DNA of 64,000 bases. It comes from Panicum virgatum (lineage: Eukaryota > Streptophyta > Magnoliopsida > Poales > Poaceae). The stretch is from NCBI RefSeq assembly GCF_016808335.1, contig NC_053144.1:57180195-57244194 (forward strand), given 5' to 3'. Position numbers and translations under genes: made by a program. Positions 23,306 through 34,698 of the stretch are shown piece by piece; the stretch's first letter is position 1; every line of letters starts with the position of its first letter. The notes beneath the pieces were generated by a model, which made no database searches, was not told the origin of the DNA, and saw nothing but the letters and a program-made list of their open reading frames with translations.

Positions 23306-24680
23306 GGCGTGACGATTGGGAGCTCTTGGAGTGGCGATGGAGTGAAGCAGGGAAGATTTTGGTTGGGTTGGGCTCGTGTCCTTTTTATGATGCTTCTCGT
23401 CTTATCCCTTCGCCGCCAATTGTGTGGTGACAGATCAGCCACGGCAGATTTTCATTCTAGAAGCTCTTTTTCGCTAAGTTTTCTCTATTTCCACCTTTGA
23501 TGGTTATTAATTTGAGGGCTGTGGTTTTCGATTGTAAAGTTACTAGTTGTTGAGAAATCAATGAAGGAAATAGTACTATCTTGTTATGCATCCTCGTTAT
23601 AACATTTGGTGGGCGCCTTATACACTTACTGGTATTTTTTTAAGCAACATTATATTCATGTCGGCTCTAAGTTTATAATTTTGAGTTTAAATTGGGCTAG
23701 ATTTGGCACACATTTGGTTTGGCCCTGAATCATTTATAATCTTGACATATTAATCAAAAAATACAACGTGAAAAGTCTTATTTTTTATATATATAAAAAA
23801 AACTGTGACAAACGGTTGAAGGTGTTTCCAATGCCAGGCCTTGTATCCGCCCACTGGCATCTAAGCCATCCTTTAACATGGATATGCTGGTTTCTCCTAT
23901 CGCTGATAATAGCTAGATATATAACTTGATCTAAAGTTAAAAGTTGCATGTAAAATATCAGGTGTGCAAGGTTTTGTCTAGATGAGAGACGAACAGGGCG
24001 GCCTGCGCGTTTTATGTTACCAGCTGATGGGGAGGAGCAATTAATGCAACCAGAGATTTGAGCTGTTAGTTCCAATTACTCGCCAAACACGTCGTCTTCT
24101 CCCAGCCCTGAGCCCTGTCGAACTCGGCCGTCACGTACGCAGACGCTAAAACCAGGGGAATCTAGCTAGCGGCCGGCGGCCGGCGGCCCGGTCAGCGTCA
24201 GCCGCTGTGAGCTCGATCGATCTCTCTATCTGACCAACCATCTCTCTCGCAAAGCTTTCATGCATGGCCGATTGGGTGACGACGCCATGCGTATGGCGAG
24301 CGAAGAAAATGTCGGTACGCACTCGAGTGTCTCGTAGTGCTACTACCGTCCAGTTTAACGCCTCGTCAGCGCAGGGGTGAACGAAAAGTGTCGCTTGCTA
24401 GTTTTCCTCAGAAAAAAAATTTCGCTTGCATTTTCATCACCGTGCGTGTCAGGCTGGCAGCGACGCAGCGTTTGTTTTTGCAACGGACCTCAACGTCTCG
24501 GACGGTCGAGCGGCAAGGTTGCCTGCAATCGTACAAAATATCGTCTGGTACAGTTGCTGTCGAAGATTTCACGAATCCTCGTTATTGTATGGTCAGGGGA
24601 GAAGTCGCTACACTATCTCTATTCTAAATTATAATCACTTTGAGTTTGTTCTAATTCAAATTTCTTCAACTTTAAATGTA
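23306..24680. other. CP12 upstream region, no gene seen
   Basis: The first few hundred bases are the CP12 promoter. The remainder, including a GGCCGGCGGCC-rich patch near 24170-24190, has only short open frames without protein character. Confidence 0.35.
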
Positions 24681-24910
24681 CCCGTTCCGTTCCAAATTAT
24701 AGGTCGTTTGATTTTTTCGACACCAAATTTGACCATTCGTTTTATTCAAAAACTTTATGCAAACATAGTCAAATTTAAGTCATTTTTGAAGAACTTGTAT
24801 CGATAAAGCAAGCCGCAACAAAAGTGATATTTCACATAAATTTTTGAATAAAATGAGTAGTCAAACTTGATGCCAAAAGTCAAACCACCTATAATTTGGA
24901 ACGGAGGCAG
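24681..24910. mobile_element. Stowaway MITE, TSD TA
   Basis: The 230-bp element begins CCCGTTCCGTTCCAAATTAT and ends with the inverted partner ATAATTTGGAACGGAGGCAG. It is flanked by TA at 24679-24680 and 24911-24912. Terminal sequence and TA duplication identify a Tc1/Mariner-derived Stowaway element. The internal part is also largely self-complementary. Confidence 0.85.
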
Positions 24911-25262
24911 TAGTAACATCGACAATATCAAATAAATACACTATCAAAACACATTTCTTGGGGAGTAGCTGTGTCTCCGGAATTTTATCCCGACATCATG
25001 GATAACCTGTCAAGAATAGATTCTTGCTCACTAGAATTCCACAAACATACCACTTCAGTTATTCCTGCATGTATTACACAGTACACAACTTACATAATTT
25101 CTTTATTCGTCGACGACATTACCACAACACATTTCACACTACACCACGGTAGTAGTAGAGTTCACATGACAAAGCATACATCACAAGTGCACAACCAAGC
25201 TGGGGCTCACACATACAAACAACAGCCCGCGAAATAGTATATATAACAGCACCGCAGAGCAT

Positions 25263-25787
25263 TCAGACAAGCACACCGACGGCGTCCATGACGTCAGCAG
25301 GCTGCAACAGCATCTGGATCTCCAGCGGCAGTTGCAGGGGCGGCGGAGGCGCCAGCGGCGTGACCGGCATCTGATGCGGGCCGCCGTACAGCTGCACGAG
25401 GTGGTCGGGCACGCCCGGCACGTCGAGCGGCACGCCGGCCACGCCGCCCAGCAGGCGGAGCTGGGAGTTGCGCAGCAGGAGCGCGGCGCACAGCTGGCGC
25501 GCGTGCGCCGCCAGCACGCGGTTCTCCTGCTCGAGCGCGCGGCCAGGCCGCAGGGCCTCCCCGGCGCCGGCGCGCATCGCCTCGTTCTCGCGCCGCAGGC
25601 GCTCCGCCTCCGCGGTCAGGTCGTCCACGTGCTGCTGCCGCTTCATGCGGGACTTGCGCGCCGACAGCCGGTTCGAGGTCATGCGCTTGCGCCGCCGCTC
25701 CTCCTCGGTGGCCACCGCGGCGCGCCGCGCCCCCTGCGGCGCCGCCGCCGCCGTTGCAACCATCTTGCCACGCGCACAAGGGGACAA
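25263..25787 (-). CDS. bZIP transcription factor, small S-type
   Basis: An intronless ORF of 174 residues. The basic region RRRKRMTSNRLSARKSRMKR (about 31-50) contains the invariant N-x7-R (Asn39, Arg47). A leucine-zipper-like helix follows (VDDLTAEAERLRRENEAM and on), with Leu at 57 and 64 and some degenerate heptads. The C-terminal third is Pro/Leu rich. Length, lack of introns and the ARKSRMRK-like basic region fit plant group S bZIPs, which bind ACGT-core G/C-box motifs as homo- or heterodimers. Group S1 members have a conserved upstream peptide controlling translation by sucrose; I do not see one here, so another S subgroup is more likely. A second start at Met9 is possible. Confidence 0.88.
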   Translation of the reverse strand: MSPCARGKMVATAAAAPQGARRAAVATEEERRRKRMTSNRLSARKSRMKRQQHVDDLTAEAERLRRENEAMRAGAGEALRPGRALEQENRVLAAHARQLCAALLLRNSQLRLLGGVAGVPLDVPGVPDHLVQLYGGPHQMPVTPLAPPPPLQLPLEIQMLLQPADVMDAVGVLV

Positions 25788-26630
25788 AGCACTTACCTGC
25801 TTGGAACAGTGCCGCTCCTATAGCAGTTTAACGGTCGAGCGTATAGGAGTATGCGCTAGGAGAGACACGGAACGAACTTAACAGCAACGGAGGAAAGGGC
25901 CGGGGGAAGAACAAGAACGAGACGGGACCATGGAACAGCAGGAACACGAACTGATTAATGGCAATGTTTTTGTGACGAGCAAAGCTTCGATTCTGAATCG
26001 AGCCAAAGCTTTGCCCAGAACGTCGGGGGATCGGAGGCGGCCGATCAGGAGATCACGTAGAGGAAGTGGAGAAGCACGATGGAGAGGGAGTGGAGGTAGC
26101 AGAAGTGGTGGCTGACCTCCGCGAGCGACATGGGCGCGGGAGCTTGACGACGGAACAGGAGCAGAGAGATTACTGCAACTACAGCTCGCAACAAAACCTG
26201 ACGGGGATGTTCAACCGAAGATACTTAGCTAGCTGAAGTGAGGCGTCCGGCGGCCGGGGAGAGGAGGAGGCATGGCGCGCACTACCCGCTTCCAATCAAC
26301 CAAGAACGCAGCACTCAACTTGGGAGGAGGAGAGAAGCCTGGAGGAGCGGAAGGGGGAGGTGTCTGAGGTGTGGCGAGGGATGCAAATTTAACAGGGGGG
26401 CCTGACGCCTGAGGACGCATGCGTGCACAAGGTAGCACGTAGCAGGCTAGCAGCTAGTGCCATTGCGTGTGCACCAACTAAGATGTCTTGATTAAACTAA
26501 AGAGCATTGCCAACGACTTTTAATCACCTCTATTGTTAAGCTGACAGGCCAGTGTTGGTTTAACCGTACAGGTGGCGGCAGTGAAATTTCCCAAGATGCC
26601 GAAGAACTACGCCTGAAACTTCCCCACAAC
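25788..26630. other. bZIP upstream region, no gene seen
   Basis: The interval upstream of the bZIP start holds its promoter and leader. It is moderately GC-rich to about 26450, with short frames that lack recognisable domains. Confidence 0.35.
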
Positions 26631-26875
26631 GGCTGTGTTTAGTTTCGCGAAAAGTTTCCAAAATTTTTTACTGACGCACATCACATCGAATTTTACGATA
26701 CATGCATAGAGTATTAAATGTAGTTAAAAAATATAACTAATTGTACAATTTGGTTGTAAATGACGAGACGAATCTTTTGAGATTAATTACTCCATGGTTG
26801 GACAATAGTTGCCAAATAAAACCGAAACGTGCTACAACAACTTTTCCACAAACTTTTCGCGAACTAAACACACCC
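26631..26875. mobile_element. MITE with GTGTTTAG inverted ends
   Basis: The ends GGCTGTGTTTAGTTTCGCG and CGCGAACTAAACACACCC are inverted, and the trinucleotide AAC flanks both sides (26628-26630 and 26876-26878). It belongs to the same broad group as 13735-13963. A 3-bp duplication fits PIF/Harbinger. Confidence 0.65.
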
Positions 26876-27389
26876 AACACAACAAAAACCTGGGTTTCAA
26901 TTAATGTCAGTCATGATGTAAGCATATTTGAGATATTTTACGCCTGAAAGATCTGATGGAGTCTCTCAGCCGTAGGTATACTGGTATACTATACGCAACG
27001 TACCATCCGAGAGCCACTAAACAACTCCATGCAATGGCAATTGATTCCTTACAGCCGCTGGTGAGGTGTTCTTTGTTGATCTTTGTCCGAGCCTGACTAA
27101 AAGTTCACCAGTAGACAGCAGGGCTGCGTCACCAGGAATGCAAGTTGTTGCTGTCCTACAAAGCGGCCATCGGGGCACGGTAGCCGGTAGGAAACACACG
27201 AGCGATGCTGCTTTCCATCCATCGGCGACTTCGCGTACGTCTAGATATAGTCCGCCGACCAGAAGCACGGATTGGCGGAGACGGCTTGTCGAGAAGGACG
27301 TGCTCTTTCCAAATAAGGACGGATTGGCCGCTTTACCTTCTGCGAAGCAGCACACAGGGCAAAAGCTAGACAAGTAACAGAGCGACTTC

Positions 27390-27726
27390 GGGGGTGTTTA
27401 GAAACAGGGATTTCAAAAAAGTCTCAGGGACTTTTTAGTATTTAAAAATATTAAATAAATATTAATTATAAAACTAACTGCAGAACTCTGGGGCTAAACT
27501 GCGAGACGAATCTAATGAGGTATCTTAATCTATGATTAGCGAATGGTTACTGTAGCATCACTGTAGCAAATTATGGATTAATTAGGCTCATTAGATTCGT
27601 CTCGCGAAAAAGCACTCAGCTGTCAAAAAATATTTATAAACAAATTTTATTTAATATTATAAAATAATAAGATTCCTTTTGATGTGATAGGGACTTTTGA
27701 AAAAAGTCATGGAACCAAACAGGCCC
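27390..27726. mobile_element. MITE with GGGTGTTT / AAACAGGCCC ends
   Basis: The ends GGGGGTGTTTAGAAAC and GGAACCAAACAGGCCC are imperfectly inverted, with TTC on each side (27387-27389 and 27727-27729). Internal palindromes ATTAGATTCGTCTCG and CGAGACGAATCTAAT pair with each other. This is a common grass MITE type. Confidence 0.6.
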
Positions 27727-27794
27727 TTCATCTAATGGCCGATGCCGCTTTACCTTCTGATGATGCTACTGCTCGAATTCATGAACTGTGTGAA

Positions 27795-29312
27795 TGTGAA
27801 AGTGATAGGGAGCTCTAGCCTAAGAGGGGGAGGGGGTGAATTAGGCACTAATAAAAATTTTGACCTATGGCTCCAACTAGTTTGCACAAAACTTAAACTA
27901 AAACATGCTATCTAGATGTGCAACTAGGTTGTTCTAGTGTGAAACCCCTATCCCAAAAAAGTTTAGCAACATATAATCTTTCCTATCAAGAAACTATTTT
28001 ATGAAAGTAAAGTCATACAAATTGCTAGTATGAAATGCGGAAGCTTAATGAGCGGGATAGGAGATAGCAAACTCTTAACGCGGGTGTTTATCCCGTGGTT
28101 CGGTTAGCCACAAAGGCACACCTACATCCACGTTTTTGTAGCACTCACTAAGAGAATTGCTACTCGGCCACAAAGTCTCTTCCGTGAACACAATCACGGT
28201 CACCTTGGCCCCGGGTTCCACTAAGTAGCTTCTCCCACAAAGGATGGGGGTCTCCACATCCCCCGCGCAAAGATGTCGTCGCCGCTCCACACCAAGTCGG
28301 AGGGTCGATGACGTTGCTGGCGAGCTTCACGCTCCAAGGTGCCGGCGCACCAAGCTTTTGTTTTGGTTCGCTAAAGAACCACAGCACAAAGGCTCGAAGC
28401 CTTATAATCTCACTCACTAAGAGCTAATCCTTTACACAACACTCTCAAAGTGTGCTAAGGGCTAAGGATATGATCTTGATGCTCTTGTATGGCTTGGAGA
28501 TGTTCTTGAGTATGTGTGGGAAGTCTAGCAACTCCAGCAATCTTTAAATGGCCGGGATGAGGTGTATATATAGGCTATCAAGTCTTATAGCTGTTGCTCC
28601 AACGGTCAGCAGAAAATCTGCGTATCATCGGATGAACCGATGCCTCTGGCAGGGGTAGCGTCGGTTCATCCGGTCACTCTAATACCCGAAGTAGCCGTTG
28701 AACTCCTGACAGCTGACACAGTGACCACCGGTTGAACCGATGATTTCACGTCGGTTAAACCGGTCACTCACAGCATTCTTCTCTTCTGCTGACGTCATTA
28801 CACCGGTGCTTTGCTCCGATGCATCATCGGTTCATCCGGTGCTGAAGAATCTTCTTCTGGGCACTTTACATCGTCTCTGGAACATAGTATGCCCAATGCA
28901 CCGATGCCCTTTTTTGAACCATCGGTTCATCCGGTGCCTATAAGCTGACTTGGCTTCGATTCCCTTCTGTACCACAATACCGTGGCGTCGGTTTTTCCGA
29001 CAACCATCGGATGCACCGATGCCCATTCGTCGGTTCTTCCGGTGCTACCGACCGAAGATCTTTCAGGGCGCTGCCCTGAGACCCACGAGGGGCGGCTCCC
29101 CCTCGACCCCCATCCGCTAACCGGGTAGCGGAACCCCGTAGGGGCGGCCCTTTGGTCCTTGCTACGCCTATCTTCTCTTTATTTTTGTCATCACTTGAAT
29201 CTAAAAGTCTGAGAATGGTCATCTCAACAATCATTTAGTCCAAGTGTCGTGTTGTCATTCGATCACCAAAATCACTCGAAATGGCATAAATGGTGCCATG
29301 TGTCGTTTCACT
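27795..29312 (+). repeat. Solo LTR, copy 2 (inverted relative to copy 1)
   Basis: Reverse-complement similarity to 261-1771 runs over its whole length, including the end block with GTGAAAGTGAT at the left and the block GTGATCGAATGACAAC (reverse strand) at the right. The TATA-type motif and the CATCGGTTCATCCGGTG-like palindromes are conserved. Clean CATAC-type duplications are absent. A TGTGAAT string occurs just outside each end (27789-27795 and about 29312-29318) and may be a longer duplication. Many substitutions separate the two copies, so they are independent old insertions rather than a recent pair. Confidence 0.65.
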
Positions 29313-29321
29313 GTGAATTCA

Positions 29322-29554
29322 GGCTGTGTTTAGTTTGTGAAAAAAGTTTAGATTTTAGTACTGTAGCACATTTCATTGTTATTTGGCAATTAATATTCAA
29401 TTATGAACTAATTATACTTAAAAGATTCATCTTGTATCAAACAATTATACTGTGTAATTAATTATTTTTTCAACTATATTTAATGTTCTATGTTTGTGTT
29501 AAAAATTCGATGTGACGAGTACCGTGGAAAACTTTTTGAGAACTAAACATGGCC
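29322..29554. mobile_element. MITE next to solo LTR copy 2
   Basis: The ends AGGCTGTGTTTAGTTTG and GAGAACTAAACATGGCC are inverted and related to the MITE at 26631-26875. The target duplication is not clear. It lies within about ten bases of the LTR edge. Confidence 0.5.
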
Positions 29555-30277
29555 GCTGCATTTTCAGGCTGACGTACATGGCAGGGGACAGGTGGCGGCT
29601 GCATTTTCTCGGCAGATCATTTGCTCAACCAAGCCAATGCAAGAGATCCCTGCGTACACAGCAAGGTCGTCTGAACGAATATTCTACGGGGCGATGAGAT
29701 TTCAGATGGCCAAGTTGCTTCTCTTGGAGCGTGGCGTCACGAGATAGCATTAATTAGAAACCTGACCGTAACGCGTATCCAGTAATTTTACCTGCAGGGA
29801 AATGCAAGAAAAGGCACACGTCATTTTCGATTACTAGGCGCATTGCACCGTGGGCCATGGCAGCGCGCGGGCTGGCAAAGTTGCTCATGTGTTGAGGGAA
29901 ATTGTATATAAGATTAACAATGCAACTAAAACACACATGCGGTTCAGCATTCGATCTGTTGTTACTTCCTACGTGACCAAAGATCAGTAAGCTATTAGTG
30001 GCAACTGCTTGCTACTTAATCATCATGTTGCTGCATAGTGTATTTGCGCATGCAGATCATGGCTTTTGGTTGATCCTACTAGCGCTAGCTAGCAAAGATG
30101 AGCCATGAAAAGCTTTTCAACATTGAACATTCGATACTACATGCAAACATGTTGGAGCAAATTATTGAACCTAATCTATGATCCCACCGAACTTTCCCCG
30201 GTCGATGTGCCTGTAAACAGCCGACCTTTCCTTGGTGCTAGCTGACTTTGGAAATTTACGGAAGAGGGTGTCCACTG
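29555..30277. other. Intergenic, nothing recognised
   Basis: Mixed-composition sequence between a MITE and the Harbinger element. Short frames only, with no domain or repeat I can name. Confidence 0.3.
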
Positions 30278-30648
30278 GGGCCCTGTTTGGTTGCATAAAG
30301 TTTACATATGTAAAGTTTACAGGTGAATTTTTCCAAAACTTTACAAACCCATCTTTTCCAAAAGTTTACACAGCTGAGCCTATTTATTGCTTGCCAGATG
30401 AAGTTTTTGCCCTATTTAATGCTTGCCAAGGGACTGCTTGCATGATGCATGCAAGGTTGCATGCGGCACCATGCAAACTTCATGGAACTCGGTGGAAATG
30501 ATGCAAACAAAATTTATTCAAGTGCAAATTGTACAGAAAAATGTCTGGAAACCGTAAAAAAAATTATTACAGAACTGACGACGACTACAGGAAAATTCCA
30601 AGTCCAAAAAACGTGCAGGAAACATACAAGTCTTCGAACACATAAATT

Positions 30649-31960
30649 TCAAGCCCTATTGAACAACCGCACCGCAATTGAGTCACGAAATGCATTCATC
30701 TGTGCACAGTCATCAGGCATTGGAGGAGGAACACATTCTGGCTGATCCAAGTAAGCCTCAGGCGGCACAAAGTTGACATTATTGTCTAGGTACTTAAAGT
30801 CTGTATCGTATTCGCCACTCAGCCTTATGAAGTTGTGCAAAGCAAAGCAGGCAACAATTATATGTGTCTGTGTGTTTGGTGGATACGATTGAACCTTAGA
30901 TAATATGCGCCACTTCATCTTCAGTACACCAAAGGCTCTTTCGATCACATTTCGCAGAGATGAATGTGCATAATTGAACATTTCCTTTTTACCTCGTGGT
31001 TCTGCGGCGTTTTGAAAGTCTTGAATGTGGTACTTTGTTCCCCTGTAAGGAGAAAGGAAACCAGGCCGGTTCACGTACCCGGAGTCCACCAGATAGTACT
31101 TCCCTACAGCACCACATACCTGTAAGTGCCAATTTTTACAATTAGACATGTCAATTGAACTACCATCCAAGCTCTGTACCTGTTGGTGCATGAGGAAAGA
31201 CATTGCTGTATGTTGTCATTGCATCATCGAACACTCTCATGTCATGAACGGAACCCGGCCATCCAGCAAGGACAAATGTGAACACCATATCGAAGTCACA
31301 AGCAGCCATCACATTCTGTGTTGTCATGCCCTTGCGACACATGTGCTGCACTAAGTTGTCAGATGGCACCACTAAAGGTATGTGAGTGCCATCTATAGCC
31401 CCTATGCAATTCTTGAATTCGGGATAGAACCTAGGGTTTCTCACTCTAGGATGCCTAGTCCTAAATTGTGGGTCACGCGGTTTAATGATGTCCGCACCAA
31501 GCTTAAGCACAGCCTTCAACACTCTATGCAAAAGGCTGTGAACAGTTGCTAGAGATCTCTCAAATCTGTCCTCAGCTTGCCTAACAGATTGAGGCGCACC
31601 TAGAACCCAGAGGAACAATCCTAATGCCTCGAGAGATGTTGATTTTTGTGTAGATTTCAGTCCATATGTATCTACCAATAGGTCATGCAATCGATAGAAA
31701 AGTTCAGGGGTCACTCTAAACATGTTGTAGCAGGAATAAGCACTACCTAGTTTTAACTGGACCCACTCCAACCCACTCAACTTTGGTTGCCTATAAGGAG
31801 CCTTATTGTAGTACTTGTCTACATGGGCAGCATAGTCGTACATACCGTAGAGGTACGCAAGTTCAATCTCATCATCCATGAACATCTCAAAGACTTCATC
31901 ATCCCACTCGTCCTCATCTTCAGAGTCTTCTTCTTCTTCATCAAGTGGTGCCGCAACATC
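30649..31960 (-). CDS. Harbinger transposase nuclease (DDE_Tnp_4)
   Basis: Two exons, 31180-31960 and 30649-31103, join in frame into about 411 residues. After an acidic N-terminus comes the HARBI1-type nuclease. Motifs in order are CIGAIDGTHIPL (first catalytic Asp), FVLAGWPGSVHDMRVF (second-acid region), YLVDSGYVNRPGFLSPYRG and NVIERAFGVLKMKWRIL (catalytic Glu region). Harbinger nucleases cut and paste the element and need a Myb-like partner for DNA binding and nuclear import, which lies upstream. The reading frame upstream of 31960 begins at a splice acceptor (TGTGCAG), so at least one short 5' exon with the true ATG is still to be found between about 31980 and 32200. Confidence 0.85.
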
Positions 31961-32210
31961 CTGCACACATCAACAGCAAAAACCACAAGTCAGTAATAGT
32001 TGCATGCACAAAATAAGGTCATGCAGCCCTAGCACACCTGGTACACAGCATCACACATCCATGAACATCACACAAATAACAGCATAACAGCAGTCAGAAA
32101 TACCATACACAACACACATAACAGCAGCCACAAATAACGTACACAACACACATAGTTCCACACCTACATGCCACATTAATACATTAACTTCAAATGCATG
32201 ATAAGAGGTT

Positions 32211-34097
32211 CTAGTTGCCGACCCCGGCATGGTGCCTAATGACAGCAAGGCGTCCTTCTTCCGTCGATTGGATGAAGAAAGACATAACCCGTTCAGATTG
32301 GATGATCTTCATCACACCAATCCACAGGTCAGGAGTGGCCTCGGTTGCCCCCACTTGCCTAGCCATTGCTAGGACCTTGGATATCTTGATATCCAAGGCG
32401 GCTTGCTTGTCCTTGATCACTTTCTTCTTATCATTCCAAATGTCTCGCATCACATGATTCTTATTCTCCATGATTACGCCGAAGTTGCTCATGTTCCTGT
32501 CCATGAGACGAAGTGCAGGGCTCCTCAGCTTCTTGCTGGGACTGGTTCCAGTGCTGCGGGTGCTGGTGCTCCTCTTGCTCCCACAGCTGGCTGGAGTAAG
32601 GTTGGCATCATCATAGTCTTCTTCTTCTTCACTGCTTATGATTTGAGTTGGGTTGTTCTGTCCAGCACAATATGCGCTGGACCCATCTACTGCAACTCCT
32701 AAGAACATGCGATCCAATTCTGGCAGGTACTCAGGCCAGCCATCCTTCAGCTTCTTCCATTCAGGATGGCCCTGCACAACAGCTCACGTATGTAAGTACT
32801 TGCAGAAGTGTACCTTTGTGTACCCGTGCATGTAATAGTGATATATGTGAGCGATGTTTACCTTTGTGTTCTCTGCCCACCAAGCATCACTTGCAACAAC
32901 AGATCCATCTTCTCTACGCCCCAGGCCTGTGAACTTGTTACGGAGGTTCTGGATGAATCCCCATAGTGCCTTGAGCTGCCGTACCCTATTGCCAAACTGC
33001 TCATTGTCATGGACCAAATCAGTGGCCGCGTAGAACCTTTCTGTCACTTCTCTCCAACCCCATTTGCTCATGCTACCCCTCACACAGTTGCCCATGTCAA
33101 TTTGGTCACAATAAATCTGGCAAAACTTCAGAGTATTCTGTGGACTCCACTGTGCCCTGTCAATTCGATTCTGAAACCATGCATACTCTCATATGTTTAG
33201 TAAGCAAGTACCAGTGAAAGCAAGTACCAGGGATATAGCTAAGCAATAGATCGAAAAAATTGATGCCATACCAGAATATCATAGATAGACTGCATTTACG
33301 AACACAAGCCACAAACAAAATTAAATCAAGACATAAGATCTGTACCGGGACTTGTGGGGGTGCGTCGTCTTCCATTGCGGCTGCGTTGTCGTCGGAAGCT
33401 GCTGCGGCCGGCCCGCGACGACGTGCACCGCGGCCCCTGGATCCGCCGGCGGATCCTCCAGCGCCATCACGATGACGAGGCATCAGAGGACCTCGGCCGC
33501 AACGACCGGTCGGCACTAAGCTGCGCGACGGGGCGCGTGCAAGGCCCCCTCCACCGCGTGCACCTTGGCGAGCCGCAGGCAGGCCAAGGGTACCGCTGGC
33601 GCTGCGTGAAGGCAGACGCAGGGGGGATGTGTGGGATACTCGCTGCCGTTACCGCCGTCTTCAGCCCCAGATCCAACCGTGTCCTCATATGCATTGCTTC
33701 CAGCCCAGGGGTCGCCGGCGTTGAGGTCCAGCGCATCCATCCCTAGGAGGCTGCTGGTGCGGCTGCTCGAAGACGGGCCGCCGTACGGCGCTCCGCCGTA
33801 GGCTCTGTACCCGGCAGATCCGGAGTACGCCGCCGACTGGGACAGGAAATCCCGGGTGCCGCCAGCAGCGCCGTAGCCGGGAGAGGTGCCATATCCGGAT
33901 GCGTCGCCGAAGCCGCCGGGCGCGGCGCAGTCGGAGTCGGTGCCGAATGTGCCAGCGGCGCCGTAGCCGCCGTCGTTGACGAGCCTGCCGGCGGCGCTGT
34001 AGCCGCCGTCGTTGCCGAACGCGCCGGGCGCACCGTACGCGGAGTCGTTGCCGAACGCGGCTGCGTCACCGGATCCGTCGTTGTCGTACTCGTCCAT
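32211..34097 (-). CDS. Harbinger Myb/SANT-like DNA-binding protein
   Basis: Resolved exons are 32211-32771, 32862-33170 and a GC-rich one ending at 33346, all meeting at phase 0. Exon 2 encodes RAQWSPQNTLKFCQIYCDQI and SMSKWGWREVTERFYAATD, a Myb/SANT-like trihelix region followed by LWGFIQNLRN. The last exon has an acidic/Ser patch, a Lys-rich SPSKKLRSPALR and a helical C-terminus. The first exon may start at 34097 (MDEYDNDGSG), with Gly/Asn/Asp repeats of about 15 residues. Its frame differs from that entering 33346, so an intron or frameshift lies between about 33480 and 33700; I could not fix its sites. The protein is expected to recognise the subterminal repeats and carry the nuclease into the nucleus. 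Confidence 0.7.
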
Positions 34098-34698
34098 CGC
34101 TAGGGCAGGTGAAAGGACGCCGGATCTGGAGGATTAGCGGACGGAGTTGGCCGAAACTGCGGTGGATCTGGGTAGGAGAGACCGGCGGTGGTCTACCGCG
34201 TGGGGGAGACAGAGCGCGGCGGCTAGGGTTCCGGCTCGGGAGTGTGAGGGGAGGCGAAGGGGATCGGCGACCCGTGAGGGGGGCGGGGGTAATATGCGCC
34301 GAGGAGAGGCCGAAACAGTAGACGGGCCAAAATTCCAAAACTTTACGGGCCAAGATTCCAAAACTTTACACACGGGCCCGTTTAGTTGCAAAATTCCAAA
34401 AAGTGGCCCGTTTTCAAAATCTTTTGGAATTTGGGCTGCATCCAAACACGGGCTGGATCTTTCAGTTTTCCTGAAATTTATTGGCTCCATGAAAGCAGAG
34501 CTGATTTGGTCCACTTCACCCGTAGATCGAGCAATAATACTACTAGTACTTTCGACCAAACTTATGACGCACTATATGATGTATCGTGTATGCTAAAGTT
34601 GACTACTGCTGTAGTCAGAGAAAGACGTACCGCTTCGAAAATTTTCACTATTAATTATTCTACTTCACAACAATTCGAGTGCGTTTTCCGTGCGCACC

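Larger units (their letters stand above)
30278..34452 (-). mobile_element. PIF/Harbinger-type DNA transposon with both genes
   Basis: The 4.2 kb element starts GGGCCCTGTTTGGTTGCA and ends with an imperfect inverted partner, TGCATCCAAACACGGG. Subterminal copies of CCAAAACTTTAC cluster inside both ends (30330-30380 and 34325-34375) and are plausible transposase-binding repeats. CTG flanks both sides (30275-30277 and 34453-34455), a 3-bp duplication, although TTA/TAA is usual for this group. Inside are the two genes the superfamily needs, both on the minus strand: the DDE nuclease (30649-31960) and the Myb/SANT-like protein (32211-34097). No stop codon interrupts the recognised domains, so recent activity is possible. 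Confidence 0.85.
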
